Program-made: the position numbers and the translations under genes | Notes under the pieces: model-generated | Told to the model about the DNA's origin: nothing | Seen by the model: the letters and a program-made list of their open reading frames with translations, nothing else | The model's database searches: none | Source: CAZJDM01 sp964544765 | GTDB taxonomy: Bacteria; Bdellovibrionota_B; Oligoflexia; CAYFLR01 | DNA: 31,535 nucleotides | Assembly: GCA_964544765.1 (NCBI GenBank) | Contig: CAZJDM010000039.1 | Coordinates: 1 to 31,535, forward strand | Direction: 5' to 3' | Shown: positions 8,181 through 16,875 of the stretch, piece by piece | Layout: each line of letters opens with the position of its first letter | How positions within the stretch are numbered: position 1 is the stretch's first letter

Positions 8181-9401
8181 ATGCGAATAGTTGTACGTTT
8201 ACCCAATTGGTTGGGTGATATTGTAATGAGTTTTTCCTTTCTTCAAGCTCTGCGCAAGGAATTCAAAGAGGCTGAAATCCATGTAATTTTACCCCCTGCC
8301 TATATAGAACTCCCCAAGCTTTTAGATTTAGATTTAATTATTCACCCCTTTTTCAGTAAAAAACTTAAATTTTTCAAAAAAATAAAGATATTAAATCAAG
8401 TAAAAATGTTGCAAAAATTAAAATATTTTTGGGGCTTAAAATCTTTTTGTAATTCTTTGAATTCTCTCGATAATTCTCCAATTGACATCTATTTCACTCT
8501 ACCTAATTCATTTTCTTCAGCTTTAATGGGTTTATTATTACAAGCTAAATTGAAAGTAGGGTATTATGCTGAAGGTAGGGGAATTTTTCTTAATCGACGA
8601 ATTAAACAAAATCCTTTATGCCATCGTTATCAAGACTACTTAGCTTTACTAACAGCTGTCACCAAAAATTCATATTCATTTATGTGCAACAAAATATCCT
8701 TAGAACCTTTTACTACTACCACGCTGACATCCACTAATACTCAACCACCCGAACCCTCTACCCGATCATCCGAACCCACTACTCTTTCTTCTTATGAGTC
8801 TGTCTCTTCTCCTGATTACTTGAACCCTGGAAGTTATATTGTAATCAACGTCAATTCCGAAAAAGATACCAGCAGATGGCCGCTTGTAAAATGGACATCT
8901 TTCCTCAACTGTTTGCCTCCTTCTAATCTAGTATTTATTGGGACTCTTGCTGAACAAGTATTAGTAGAAAAGGTAATTATTTCTGTTAAACAATCTCAAA
9001 AGAATAATAATCATAAGATCACTAATCTGGCTGGTAAAACCACTATATACCATCTAGCTCAAATTTTATCCCATGCCAAATTGGTAATCAGCAATGATTC
9101 TGGCCCATCTCATTTAGCAGCCTATCTCGGAGCACCTATCGTTAGTATTACAGGAGCAGCAGATATTAATAAAACCGGTTTAATCTCTGTTCAAAATAAT
9201 ACTAAGAATATCAGGAAAGAGTTACCTTGTTCTCCATGCGTAAAAAATATCTGTCCGGTAGGGACTTTGGAATGCTTAAATAGTATTACCAATGATGAGA
9301 TAGTAACATCTATGCAAAGTTTAAGTAATAAATCAGAAACCTTGAGTGATCAACCAACTGCCCCGCTCCCAAATACTAACTCTCCAGGAGACACTAGATA
9401 A
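8181..9401 (+). CDS. Heptosyltransferase family GT9 (WaaF-like)
   Basis: Resembles ADP-heptose:LPS heptosyltransferase II, which adds heptose to the inner LPS core. Seen: RLPNWLGDIVMS (6-17) containing the family's catalytic Asp13, VGYYAEGRGIFLNRRI, the donor-site motif SNDSGPSHLAAYLGAP, and a Cys-rich CSPCVKNICPVG-type C-terminal segment common in this family. Odd: a Thr/Ser/Pro-rich insertion around bases 8700-8830 carries a seven-residue near-duplication (QPPEPST, RSSEPTT), and the C-terminus has a Ser/Pro/Thr-rich tail. GAGGA lies about 12 nt before the ATG. The stop TAA is followed directly by the ATG of the next GT9 gene, so they are translated as a pair. Confidence 0.87.
   Translation: MRIVVRLPNWLGDIVMSFSFLQALRKEFKEAEIHVILPPAYIELPKLLDLDLIIHPFFSKKLKFFKKIKILNQVKMLQKLKYFWGLKSFCNSLNSLDNSPIDIYFTLPNSFSSALMGLLLQAKLKVGYYAEGRGIFLNRRIKQNPLCHRYQDYLALLTAVTKNSYSFMCNKISLEPFTTTTLTSTNTQPPEPSTRSSEPTTLSSYESVSSPDYLNPGSYIVINVNSEKDTSRWPLVKWTSFLNCLPPSNLVFIGTLAEQVLVEKVIISVKQSQKNNNHKITNLAGKTTIYHLAQILSHAKLVISNDSGPSHLAAYLGAPIVSITGAADINKTGLISVQNNTKNIRKELPCSPCVKNICPVGTLECLNSITNDEIVTSMQSLSNKSETLSDQPTAPLPNTNSPGDTR
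8720..8785 (+). repeat. Imperfect 21-bp tandem duplication in heptosyltransferase gene
   Basis: Two adjacent units share CCGAACCC and encode QPPEPST then RSSEPTT. The segment lies inside a low-complexity Thr/Ser/Pro insertion between the two Rossmann lobes and probably arose by slippage. Boundaries are approximate. Confidence 0.5.
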
Positions 9402-10595
9402 ATGACCACGACCAAAATCCCCTCTAAGATTTTATTAATTCAGTTTAAACAACGCGGTGATATAATACTAACAGTACCTATAGCTCGAAAATTAAAAAAG
9501 ACTTTCCCTGATTCACAAATTGATTTCTTATGCTTTCCAATGGGTAAACCAATTTTAAAACACATATCTTTTATCGACAATTTAATTATTCTGAATCACC
9601 AAAAAGGTTTTTTAGAAAGTTTAAAAGTATTAAATCGAATTTACAGAGAAAAGTATGATATTGTTTTAGATTACATGAATAATCCGCGAAGTGCTCTTTT
9701 TACTCTAATCTCAAGAGCCCCTATACGGATATGTCTTAATTCAGCACGAAAATGGATTTATACGGATATAATACCTAATAATACCAAGGGCCTATATATA
9801 GTTGAACAAAAACTGTTATTTTTAAAACCATTAGATATTCAATATGAAACGTCAGATTTGTCTTTACATTATCACAATTCGGACCAAGATCTATCTAAAG
9901 CTATGGCTTTTTACAAATCATGTGGAATACAAGTTACCGCTAAAAAGTCTCAATACTCAGTCTCTGAATCAGAATCATTTGAATTATCTAAATTAAAGGA
10001 AAACAAACCCATTATAGCCTTAAGCCCAACTCATCGTAGACAAACGAGACGATGGCCCGGTGATTACTTTGTTTCTTTAGCTAATCAACTTATAGACCAA
10101 TACCAGGCTCAAATCGTCTGGATATGGGGACCTGGAGAATATGATTTTGTTCAATTCTTACATGACAAAGTGAGTTTATATGAAAAATTGAACAAAACAA
10201 ACAAAACGAACAAAAAAGATAAAAAGAATGGAAAAAATGAAAAGAATAAAAGTTCCTTTATAATCCCACCTACTACTCTAAATGAATTATCCGCTTTTTT
10301 ATCTTACTGTGATTTTTTCATAGGCAATTCTAATGGCCCCTCTCATATCGCTGTTGCCAACCATTTAAAAACCATTGAGTTTCACGGTCCTACCAATCCT
10401 CAAAATTGGGTTAATACTAAAACTGGACATCATCGTTATTTAGTAGCTAATGTCCCCTGTTTAGGTTGTGGAAAAAATGTGTGTATAGAAAATAAACAAA
10501 ACTTTATGCAATGCATGAATACCATTCAACCACAAAAAGTTGTGAAATTATTTGATCAAATGTGGTCGGATAACATTTCAAAAAAGTTACAGTAA
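9402..10595 (+). CDS. Second heptosyltransferase family GT9 (WaaC/WaaQ-like)
   Basis: A second GT9 enzyme, likely adding another heptose (or related sugar) to LPS core. Seen: KILLIQFKQRGDIILTVP (9-26) with the conserved Asp20, SPTHRRQTRRWP for donor phosphate contact, then FIGNSNGPSHIAVANHL, FHGPTNPQNW and the terminal CLGCGKNVC cluster. Odd: a Lys/Asn-rich insertion (around bases 10182-10253; includes NKTNKTNKKDKKNGKN) sits in the loop ahead of the TTLNELSAFLSYCDF strand. It is purine-rich DNA with repeated ACAAA units. AGGAG lies 11-12 nt before the ATG, within the end of the upstream gene. The distinction between WaaC, WaaQ and other GT9 activities is not possible from motifs alone. Confidence 0.87.
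   Translation: MTTTKIPSKILLIQFKQRGDIILTVPIARKLKKTFPDSQIDFLCFPMGKPILKHISFIDNLIILNHQKGFLESLKVLNRIYREKYDIVLDYMNNPRSALFTLISRAPIRICLNSARKWIYTDIIPNNTKGLYIVEQKLLFLKPLDIQYETSDLSLHYHNSDQDLSKAMAFYKSCGIQVTAKKSQYSVSESESFELSKLKENKPIIALSPTHRRQTRRWPGDYFVSLANQLIDQYQAQIVWIWGPGEYDFVQFLHDKVSLYEKLNKTNKTNKKDKKNGKNEKNKSSFIIPPTTLNELSAFLSYCDFFIGNSNGPSHIAVANHLKTIEFHGPTNPQNWVNTKTGHHRYLVANVPCLGCGKNVCIENKQNFMQCMNTIQPQKVVKLFDQMWSDNISKKLQ
10182..10253 (+). repeat. Purine-rich simple-sequence insertion coding Lys/Asn
   Basis: Repeated ACAAA and AAAAG-type units within the second GT9 gene encode a Lys/Asn/Thr stretch that is absent from typical GT9 proteins. The frame stays open, so it is probably a tolerated surface loop. 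Confidence 0.55.
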
Positions 10596-10742
10596 GACCT
10601 GTATTTAGTTTCTGAAGTACTTGCATTTAATAATGGTAACAAAAATTATTTTATATCTATGGCCATAGACGGGATATTAATAATAAAAATAAAAACATTT
10701 ATCAATATATCAAATTATTATGTGTTCCCAAGACAAATGGGA
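10596..10742. other. Convergent intergenic spacer with 14-bp palindrome
   Basis: The spacer between two converging genes contains no ORF. A perfect palindrome TCTATGGCCATAGA lies at 10656-10669. No classical terminator with a T-run was recognised, although a weak TTCCC/GGGA stem occurs near 10723-10742. Confidence 0.4.
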
Positions 10743-11975
10743 TCATAGGAGCTTAAAAAAGGACCTAAGCTTTTTAATAATATCTGCTTTTCTATCGTTT
10801 TTGCCAATTTCATCAGCTAATAACAGTTCGTGTGCCCGTTCTTTCAATACTTTGATTTGGGTCAGGGGTATATCTGGAAAATGCTTTTTGATATCATGAC
10901 CGGTAAGAGGTGACTTAAAATACCTTCTAGGGGTATTATCAGCGACCATTTGCATTTTTTCTAAATAATTCAAATCATCAGTTCCCAATACTTCAACGAA
11001 TTTAATCAAATTTTGATAATAGGAGATATTTTGGATATAAGACTTCCGTAATTCAACCAGACTAAAATTATTTTTAAGACATCTATCATTATTTTTAATA
11101 TAGTACGCTACTTCTCTAACAAGTATCTTAGGAAACTTTAAACGCAATAATATCTTATCAAAACCTTTTGTTTGATGAAATAAAACAGCTAACAATACTC
11201 CTAAATAATTAAAATTTGGTTTACACCCATCTAACAACTCAAATAACTGAGAAACCTGATTCTCATCTTTATCATTGATTAATTCGGGTAGTACTAACTG
11301 TAGAATAGAAAGACGAAACATTAACATCAGACATTGGGAAGCACGATCTCCTAAAATAACTTTGATTATTTCATCACGAATGCGCTCAACTGAAATTTTT
11401 TCTAAGCCATGTCTATTTTCTTCAACAGCAGATAAAGATTGGGGGTCAATCTCATATTGATCATATTGAGAGTAAAACCGTAAAATCCGTAATATTCGCA
11501 GTCCATCTTCTTTTATTCTGGTTGTTGGATCTCCAACGAATCGCAATACTTTATTTTTAATATCATCCTCTCCCCCAACAAAATCGTAGATCTTCATATC
11601 AATAGGATCAATGAATAAAGCATTAATAGTTAAGTCTCTTCTCAAAGAATCCTCTTTGAAAGAAGAAGTAAATTCTACCACAGCGTGTCGTCCGTCACAT
11701 ATTTGATCAATTCTAAGAGTTGTAATTTCATAAGTTGACAAATTGCCTACTATAGTCACTGTTCCATGTTTTATACCAGTAGGAATTACTTTAAAAGTGC
11801 TATTCTTAAAAACATCAATTACTTCATCCGGCTTAGCAGTAGTCGCTAAATCAAAATCTTTCGGAACCCTACCCATAACATGATCACGAACACAGCCACC
11901 AACCAAAAGGGTTTTATAATTATGTTTTTTTAGAGCAAATACTATCTCTATTATTTCAATGGGTATATTAGTCAT
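10743..11975 (-). CDS. cca: CCA tRNA nucleotidyltransferase / poly(A) polymerase family
   Basis: A class II nucleotidyltransferase of 410 residues that most likely adds or repairs the 3' CCA of tRNAs. Seen: LVGGCVRDHVMGR (24-36), the metal-binding D40/D42 pair in KDFDLATTAKPDE, the EITTLRID segment (83-90), and RRDLTINAL (112-120), the motif linked to CTP/ATP recognition. The RILRILRFYSQ helix and the C-terminal GHDIKKHFPDIP region fit CCA-adding enzymes better than PcnB poly(A) polymerases, which have a basic extended tail. The neighbour upstream on the same strand is the sigma-54 regulator; 53 bp separate them. No Shine-Dalgarno is obvious before the ATG. Activity as CCA-adding versus A-adding only would need testing. 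Confidence 0.85.
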   Translation of the reverse strand: MTNIPIEIIEIVFALKKHNYKTLLVGGCVRDHVMGRVPKDFDLATTAKPDEVIDVFKNSTFKVIPTGIKHGTVTIVGNLSTYEITTLRIDQICDGRHAVVEFTSSFKEDSLRRDLTINALFIDPIDMKIYDFVGGEDDIKNKVLRFVGDPTTRIKEDGLRILRILRFYSQYDQYEIDPQSLSAVEENRHGLEKISVERIRDEIIKVILGDRASQCLMLMFRLSILQLVLPELINDKDENQVSQLFELLDGCKPNFNYLGVLLAVLFHQTKGFDKILLRLKFPKILVREVAYYIKNNDRCLKNNFSLVELRKSYIQNISYYQNLIKFVEVLGTDDLNYLEKMQMVADNTPRRYFKSPLTGHDIKKHFPDIPLTQIKVLKERAHELLLADEIGKNDRKADIIKKLRSFFKLL

Positions 11976-12028
11976 ATCAAAAAATTATAATTGATCTCAA
12001 CTCTCGTCTTTGCGCAAAATTGATGAAG

Positions 12029-13456
12029 TTAATCAACACCTAGCTCATTTAATTTACGGTATAATGTTCTTCTATCAATACCTAGTTTTAAGGCTGCCTC
12101 CCTTTTTGATATAGACTGTTCTAAAACTCTTAGAATAAAGATCCTTTCTAATTCACGACTGGCTTCAGCTAAGGAAAAATTGGGTCGCACCTTAACACTA
12201 ATATTACTACCATCTTCACTATTATGATCAACAACTGGCAACTCAAGATTTTGGATAATTTTATTATTAATAAATAATACTTCCTGTCCTAGTTTTAATT
12301 GCTGTATATCATCTGCTGTAACAGTATTATTATCTGAAGTAATAATCAAATTCTCTACCGTATTTTCCAGTTCTCTAACATTACCTGGCCAATCATATTC
12401 CATGAGTACGTTGATGGCAGAACTTGAAAATGTTTTAATAATACTATTACGAGAATGCTTATCGACAAAATGTGTTACTAGAACTGGTATATCCGCCTTA
12501 CGCTCCCTTAAAGGAGGCATTCGAAATACTATTTTTTTTAAACGATAATAAAGGTCGGTCCTAAACTTTTTTTGATCCATCAACTCGATCAAATTTTCAT
12601 TAGTCGCGGCGATTACCCTGAATTGCAGTTTTTTGGCATGACCTAATCCAATTGGTTCAATTTCCCTTTCTTGCAAAACCCTTAATAATTTAGCTTGCAG
12701 ATGAAGAGGTAATGTCCCAATCTCATCTAACAATATATCTCCTCCATTAGCTAGTTCGAATTTTCCGAGTTGTTTTTTTACGGCTCCAGTAAACGCTCCT
12801 TTTTCATGACCAAACAATACACTCTCTATTAGATTTTCTGGTATAGTTCCACAATTAACGGTTATATAAGGTCTATTTTTATCTTGTTCTTGCAAATGAA
12901 GAGTCTTAGCCAGTAATTCTTTGCCAGTACCTGATTCTCCAACAATTAAGATATCAACGTTGGTTTCGACCATTTTGGTTATTTCTTTTTGCAACAATTG
13001 AAAATCATTAGATTCACCGATTAATAACCCCGCATTATCATTACTTCTTAACATGTCATTTAAAGCCCTGTTCTCTTTAATCAAAGATCTATTACTAACC
13101 GCATTTTGAAATACAAACGACAAAGATTCTTTTTGAATCGGTTTTCTAATAAAATCCCTGATACCCTCTTTAAAAGAGCTGATAGCGTCATCAATATTAC
13201 TTGATGAACTAATTACAATAATTTCAATAGAATCATCATATTCCTTTACAGCTTTTATAATGCTATGACCCGATAATTTTCCTAAATTTAAGTCAATAAA
13301 TACAATATCAATAGCATTTTTCTTTATGATTTGCAGAGCATTATCTCCCGTAATAGAATGGGAAATATTGCATTTTGAACCAATAATGCTCTCAATATGC
13401 TCAAATACTAATTCATCATCATCGACGACCAAGACATTAATTTGATTGAACTTCAT
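12029..13456 (-). CDS. Sigma-54-dependent response regulator, NtrC family
   Basis: A 475-residue transcription activator with three domains. Receiver: acidic pocket D12-D14, phospho-acceptor D55 in IVFIDLNLG, K105 in FIRKP, so it looks functional. AAA+ sigma-54 interaction domain: Walker A GESGTGKE (173-180), GAFTGA loop (220-225) that contacts sigma-54, Walker B GGDILLDE (238-245), and a DLYYRL/PPLRER segment with GNVRELEN. Fis-type helix-turn-helix at the C-terminus: SKREAALKLGIDRRTLYRKL. TAGGAG lies 10-11 nt before the ATG. No histidine kinase gene is adjacent, so its partner is elsewhere (orphan here). It is divergent from the tiny membrane protein at 13647, which could be a target, although no -24/-12 element was recognised between them. 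Confidence 0.95.
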   Translation of the reverse strand: MKFNQINVLVVDDDELVFEHIESIIGSKCNISHSITGDNALQIIKKNAIDIVFIDLNLGKLSGHSIIKAVKEYDDSIEIIVISSSSNIDDAISSFKEGIRDFIRKPIQKESLSFVFQNAVSNRSLIKENRALNDMLRSNDNAGLLIGESNDFQLLQKEITKMVETNVDILIVGESGTGKELLAKTLHLQEQDKNRPYITVNCGTIPENLIESVLFGHEKGAFTGAVKKQLGKFELANGGDILLDEIGTLPLHLQAKLLRVLQEREIEPIGLGHAKKLQFRVIAATNENLIELMDQKKFRTDLYYRLKKIVFRMPPLRERKADIPVLVTHFVDKHSRNSIIKTFSSSAINVLMEYDWPGNVRELENTVENLIITSDNNTVTADDIQQLKLGQEVLFINNKIIQNLELPVVDHNSEDGSNISVKVRPNFSLAEASRELERIFILRVLEQSISKREAALKLGIDRRTLYRKLNELGVD

Positions 13457-13617
13457 AGTTTTCTATCTCCTAGTAATTAATTTATTATATACATCAAATA
13501 ATAAAAATCAACATGTTAGCAGATTATTTAAAGTAAATTCTAATTAATTCCGAAAAGATCTATAGATGGCTTGGTAATAAGTAAGTCATCCAACTAAACT
13601 CAATAATTCTATTACGA

Positions 13618-13646
13618 TATAATTGAAAATAAAGAGGGGGGAGATA
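13618..13646 (+). promoter_or_regulatory. TATAAT box and poly-G ribosome-binding site of small ORF
   Basis: TATAAT (13618-13623) lies just upstream of GAGGGGGGAG (13634-13643), which is 3 nt before the ATG at 13647. No good -35 was seen. The strong purine/G-rich Shine-Dalgarno decides the start of the small ORF in favour of 13647 over the upstream in-frame ATG at 13623. Confidence 0.5.
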
Positions 13647-13823
13647 ATGAATATAATTATAATTTTATTAGCAATTTTAACACTCTACACTATATTAAAA
13701 GTATTTTTTACTGCTCTTTCAACTAGCAACAGATCTAATGAAAGAAAAATCTACGCTATAAGTACCGGTAAAAAATATAATGCTTATAGTAACTATCAAT
13801 ATAACCTAGTAGACCGATTTTAA
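13647..13823 (+). CDS. Small single-TM membrane protein, unknown
   Basis: A 58-residue protein: an N-terminal hydrophobic helix (MNIIIILLAILTLYTILKVF) followed by a polar Ser/Asn/Tyr-rich tail that ends NYQYNLVDRF. It would sit in the inner membrane with the tail on one side. Support for it being real is the very strong G-rich Shine-Dalgarno directly upstream, a TATAAT box, and a terminator at 13914. The frame continues upstream to an ATG at 13623, but that start has no ribosome-binding site. I do not recognise a family. It faces away from the sigma-54 regulator gene across 190 bp. Confidence 0.6.
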   Translation: MNIIIILLAILTLYTILKVFFTALSTSNRSNERKIYAISTGKKYNAYSNYQYNLVDRF

Positions 13824-13913
13824 TCGTAAGTTGTCAATATTACCTTATTATTAAGATGGTTATGGTAAGTGATCATTCTAACTTGAGAAATAGCCTAAAA
13901 CAGGAGAAATAAC

Positions 13914-13952
13914 AAAAAAGCCCACTTTCTTGGCGAAAGCGGGCTTTTTTTA
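13914..13952. terminator. Bidirectional intrinsic terminator after groEL and the small ORF
   Basis: AAAAAAGCCC-x-CTTTC pairs with GAAAG-x-GGGCTTTTTT around a short loop (13914-13949), with one internal mismatch and T-runs on both strands. It serves the minus-strand groEL transcript and probably the plus-strand small ORF. Confidence 0.88.
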
Positions 13953-14027
13953 ATTTTAGCTGAATCTAACCCTAAGTTTTAACAAAAACCTAATTCAACA
14001 AAAAATTGCTTTATTAGACAAGCGGAA

Positions 14028-15695
14028 TTACATCATTCCGGGCATTCCACCCATTCCGCCCATACCTCCCATTCCACCCATTCCAGCGCCGCCTGGAGCG
14101 CCTACAGGGCTGTCATCCTTCTTTTCAGGCTTATCTGAGATCATAGCTTCGGTAGTCAAGAGAAGACCCACAACACTAGCAGCATGAATTAAAGCGCTGA
14201 CAGTCACTTTTGTAGGATCAATAACACCAGCCGCAAATAAATCTTCATATTTCTCAACAGCAGCGTTAAAACCAAATGCACCCTTTTCATCTTTAACCTT
14301 TTCAATCACAACCGAACCATCAACTCCGGCATTCACTGCAATTTGTCTTATAGGTTCTTGTAGAGCCTTCTTTAAAATCTCCACTCCAAACATTTGTTCG
14401 ACTGGGAGCTTTAAAGAGTCTAGATCACTAGCTGCTCTTAAATAAGGAACTCCACCTCCAGGTAAAATACCTTCTTCAACTGCCGCACGAGTAGCATTTA
14501 ATGCGTCCTCAACTCTAGCTTTCTTTTCTTTCATTTCAGTCTCAGTAGCGGCACCTACACTAATAACACCAACACCACCTTGAATCTTAGCCAATCTTTC
14601 TTGTAATTTCTCTTTGTCATAATCAGAAGTAGTGTCTTCAATCTGTTTACGAATTATGCGAACACGATCCTTAATTTCATCCGAGTTTCCACTTCCATCT
14701 ACAATTGTTGTATTATCTTTATCACTAACAACTCTCTTAGCTTGGCCCAAATCATTTACAGTAATATTTTCTAATTTAAGTCCCAAATCCTCACTAATAA
14801 CCTTTCCACCAGTAAGAATAGCGATATCTTCCAACATGGCTTTTCTTCGATCACCAAAACCAGGAGCTTTTACAGCTAAACATTTCAATGTTCCTCGTAA
14901 TCTATTGACAACTAAAGTAGCTAAAGCCTCTCCGTCAACATCTTCCGCAATAAGGACAAGTGGTTTTTGAGTTTGAGCAATCTGCTCTAATAAAGGAAGT
15001 ATATCCTTCATATTACTTATTTTCTTTTCATTGATTAAAATATAAGGATTATCCAATTCGGCAACCATTCTTTCTGAATCAGTCACAAAATAGGGGGACA
15101 GATAACCTCTGTCAAACTGCATACCTTCAACAACATCAAGAGTTGTTTCTAAAGTTTTAGCTTCTTCTACCGTAATAACACCATCTTTTCCCACTTTTTC
15201 CATAGCGTCTGCTATAATACTACCAATTTCTTTATCATTATTAGCGGATATTGTTCCAACTTGTGAAATTTCCTTAGGATCTTGAGTTGGTTTAGACATT
15301 TTTCTTAGTGATTCAACAATACTACTAACCCCAGCATCAATTCCTCTTTTAATTTCCATCGGATTATGAGAAGCAGCTACTAACTTAATACCTTCTCTAT
15401 ACATGGCTTGGGCCAAAACAGTAGCAGTGGTGGTACCATCACCAGCTATGTCACTGGTCTTTGAAGCCACTTCTTTTACCATCTGAGCACCCATATTCTC
15501 AAACTTATCTTCTAGATCAACTTCTTTAGCAACTGTAACTCCATCTTTAGTGATAACTGGAGACCCATAACTTTTATCGATAACTACATTTCTACCTTTT
15601 GGTCCTAATGTAATCTTAACCGAATCAGCAAGCGTATTAACACCGCTAAGAATCTTACGCCGGGCTTCATCTCCAAAACTAATCATTTTTGACAT
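14028..15695 (-). CDS. groEL: Chaperonin GroEL (60 kDa)
   Basis: The 555-residue product is a full-length GroEL subunit of the cytosolic double-ring chaperonin that folds proteins with GroES and ATP. Seen: the equatorial phosphate-binding LGPKGRNVVIDKS (30-42) and GDGTTTATVLA (85-95), the apical domain around DRGYLSPYF, GGGVPYLRA near the hinge, and the typical C-terminal repeated GGM tail ending GGMPGMM. Residue 86 Asp in DGTTT is present. AAGGAG lies 8 nt before the ATG. It is the second gene of groESL with a 76-bp gap, closed by the terminator at 13914. Confidence 0.99.
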   Translation of the reverse strand: MSKMISFGDEARRKILSGVNTLADSVKITLGPKGRNVVIDKSYGSPVITKDGVTVAKEVDLEDKFENMGAQMVKEVASKTSDIAGDGTTTATVLAQAMYREGIKLVAASHNPMEIKRGIDAGVSSIVESLRKMSKPTQDPKEISQVGTISANNDKEIGSIIADAMEKVGKDGVITVEEAKTLETTLDVVEGMQFDRGYLSPYFVTDSERMVAELDNPYILINEKKISNMKDILPLLEQIAQTQKPLVLIAEDVDGEALATLVVNRLRGTLKCLAVKAPGFGDRRKAMLEDIAILTGGKVISEDLGLKLENITVNDLGQAKRVVSDKDNTTIVDGSGNSDEIKDRVRIIRKQIEDTTSDYDKEKLQERLAKIQGGVGVISVGAATETEMKEKKARVEDALNATRAAVEEGILPGGGVPYLRAASDLDSLKLPVEQMFGVEILKKALQEPIRQIAVNAGVDGSVVIEKVKDEKGAFGFNAAVEKYEDLFAAGVIDPTKVTVSALIHAASVVGLLLTTEAMISDKPEKKDDSPVGAPGGAGMGGMGGMGGMGGMPGMM

Positions 15696-15771
15696 AATGT
15701 CTCTCCTTTTATTTTAAATTTTATTAATCTAAATTATATATTATATAGTTTAGTATATTGAAATAATTATA

Positions 15772-16062
15772 TTAATTCTCAATTACACCCAATACATCTT
15801 CTTCTCTCATGACCAAGTGCTCAACTCCGTCCAATTTTACTTCTGTACCAGAATATTTGCTGAATAAAATCCTATCACTCTCTTTAACTTCCAACTTTCT
15901 AAGCTCACCACTATCAGTTAATTTACCATTCCCTACAGCTACCACAATTCCCTCCATAGGTTTTTCTTTAGCGGTTTCCGGAATATAAATACCTCCCTTG
16001 GTTTTTTCTAGCTCATCTACTCTTTTAACTAATATTCGATCATGTAATGGTCTAATATTCAT
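15772..16062 (-). CDS. groES: Co-chaperonin GroES
   Basis: The 96-residue co-chaperonin forms the heptameric lid on GroEL. Seen: MNIRPLHDRILVKRVDE at the N-terminus, the mobile loop around KTKGGIYIPETAKEKP (residues 21-36), and GTEVKLDGVEHLVMREEDVLGV at the end (its core, GTEVKLDGVEHLVM, is diagnostic). AAGGAG lies 7 nt before the ATG. The leader has a consensus-like promoter at 16218-16245 and an unusual G9 tract. No CIRCE operator was found in the leader. Confidence 0.98.
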   Translation of the reverse strand: MNIRPLHDRILVKRVDELEKTKGGIYIPETAKEKPMEGIVVAVGNGKLTDSGELRKLEVKESDRILFSKYSGTEVKLDGVEHLVMREEDVLGVIEN

Positions 16063-16146
16063 CTAAATCTCCTTATGTAAGTAATTACACTGGTTAAAAT
16101 TAAAGTTTCTAACTGAATTTCTACTGATTAGATATGATGTAAATCT

Positions 16147-16155
16147 CCCCCCCCC
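16147..16155 (-). repeat. Poly-G(9) tract in groESL leader
   Basis: Nine consecutive C on the plus strand, so nine G in the groES leader RNA, about 85 nt before the groES start. Such homopolymers are prone to slippage in replication. No start codon follows closely, so it is not an obvious Shine-Dalgarno. Confidence 0.6.
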
Positions 16156-16217
16156 TCTTAAGATAATTTCGCCTAAAACACTACAAGATGCACTTTTCAC
16201 ACATCAAAATCAGCAAT

Positions 16218-16245
16218 AACATAATGCGAATCGATAATTTGTCAA
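16218..16245 (-). promoter_or_regulatory. Probable groESL promoter
   Basis: On the minus strand TTGACA (16245-16240), a 16-bp spacer and TATGTT (16223-16218) fit a sigma-70 promoter. The -35 sits in CCCCTTGACA, which also resembles a heat-shock sigma -35, but no CCCCAT-type -10 follows. Prediction by consensus. Confidence 0.55.
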
Positions 16246-16261
16246 GGGGTCATCAAAAAAA

Positions 16262-16861
16262 TTACATCTTATAACGCCCAAAGCCTTCCCATGGAATATT
16301 CTCTAATAAAAGAGAATATTTCTCCTCAGGAGCAACTAAGTCCTGGTCATCAGCTATTTGAGGATATCGATGTTCTAAGCAACTATATAACTGAGAGGAT
16401 AAAAATATAGGAGCGCTACTTTTTAAAGCAATAATAATCGCTTCGGCCAACCCTAACTCATAGGAATGTTTCCTTTTATATCTACCTTTCTTAAAAGAAA
16501 CATATAATCGACCTAAATATTTGTCTACAGAAGAAGGTAACATCTCTATTTTCAAGTGGGCTATTTCTCCTCCTCCATGTTCAATAACCTTACAAAAACT
16601 AGTTTCTAACCAATTTGAATCCAAAGTATTTTCATCAAGTTCCACCAACAACTTGTCAACAAATTCCCTACTTATTTCTAAAACGATCTTTTTTTCTTTA
16701 TCATAATTATCGGCTTTCATTGTCTTAATACCATCATCATCCAAGTTCTCAACCTCACCAGACACCACTTTAAAAACCAATAAAGCCCCGGAGTCAGATA
16801 GCCCCTCTACTAATCCAAACAAACTTACCTGTATATGTTTATTTAACTTATAATCTCTCAA
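16262..16861 (-). CDS. Bifunctional nuclease (DUF151/BFN) family protein
   Basis: A 199-residue protein whose second half matches the BFN/DUF151 pattern: AHLKIEML (101-108), GRLYVSF (117-123), then ELGLAEAIIIALKSSAPIFLS (its core ELGLAEAIIIALKSSAPIFL, 135-154), the counterpart of the family's DARPSDAIALALR-x-APIxV segment. The charged D and R of that segment are replaced here (GLAEA), so activity is uncertain. Members of this family have been reported to have DNase/RNase activity; the role here is inferred. The N-terminal ~95 residues are a strand-rich region that is less typical. The start is a TTG with AAGGAAG about 7 nt upstream. It begins 14 nt after the trmB stop, so the two are probably one transcript. 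Confidence 0.62.
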   Translation of the reverse strand: MRDYKLNKHIQVSLFGLVEGLSDSGALLVFKVVSGEVENLDDDGIKTMKADNYDKEKKIVLEISREFVDKLLVELDENTLDSNWLETSFCKVIEHGGGEIAHLKIEMLPSSVDKYLGRLYVSFKKGRYKRKHSYELGLAEAIIIALKSSAPIFLSSQLYSCLEHRYPQIADDQDLVAPEEKYSLLLENIPWEGFGRYKM

Positions 16862-16875
16862 TATTCTTCCTTTTT

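Noticed and set aside
13457..13646. Sigma-54 -24/-12 promoter for the small membrane protein
   Set aside because: A TGGC occurs near 13567, but no GC at the -12 distance follows; the match is too poor.
14632..14970. 112-codon plus-strand ORF
   Set aside because: Antisense to groEL; a codon-bias shadow.
16063..16261. CIRCE (HrcA) operator in front of groES
   Set aside because: No TTAGCACTC-N9-GAGTGCTAA-like inverted repeat is present in the leader.
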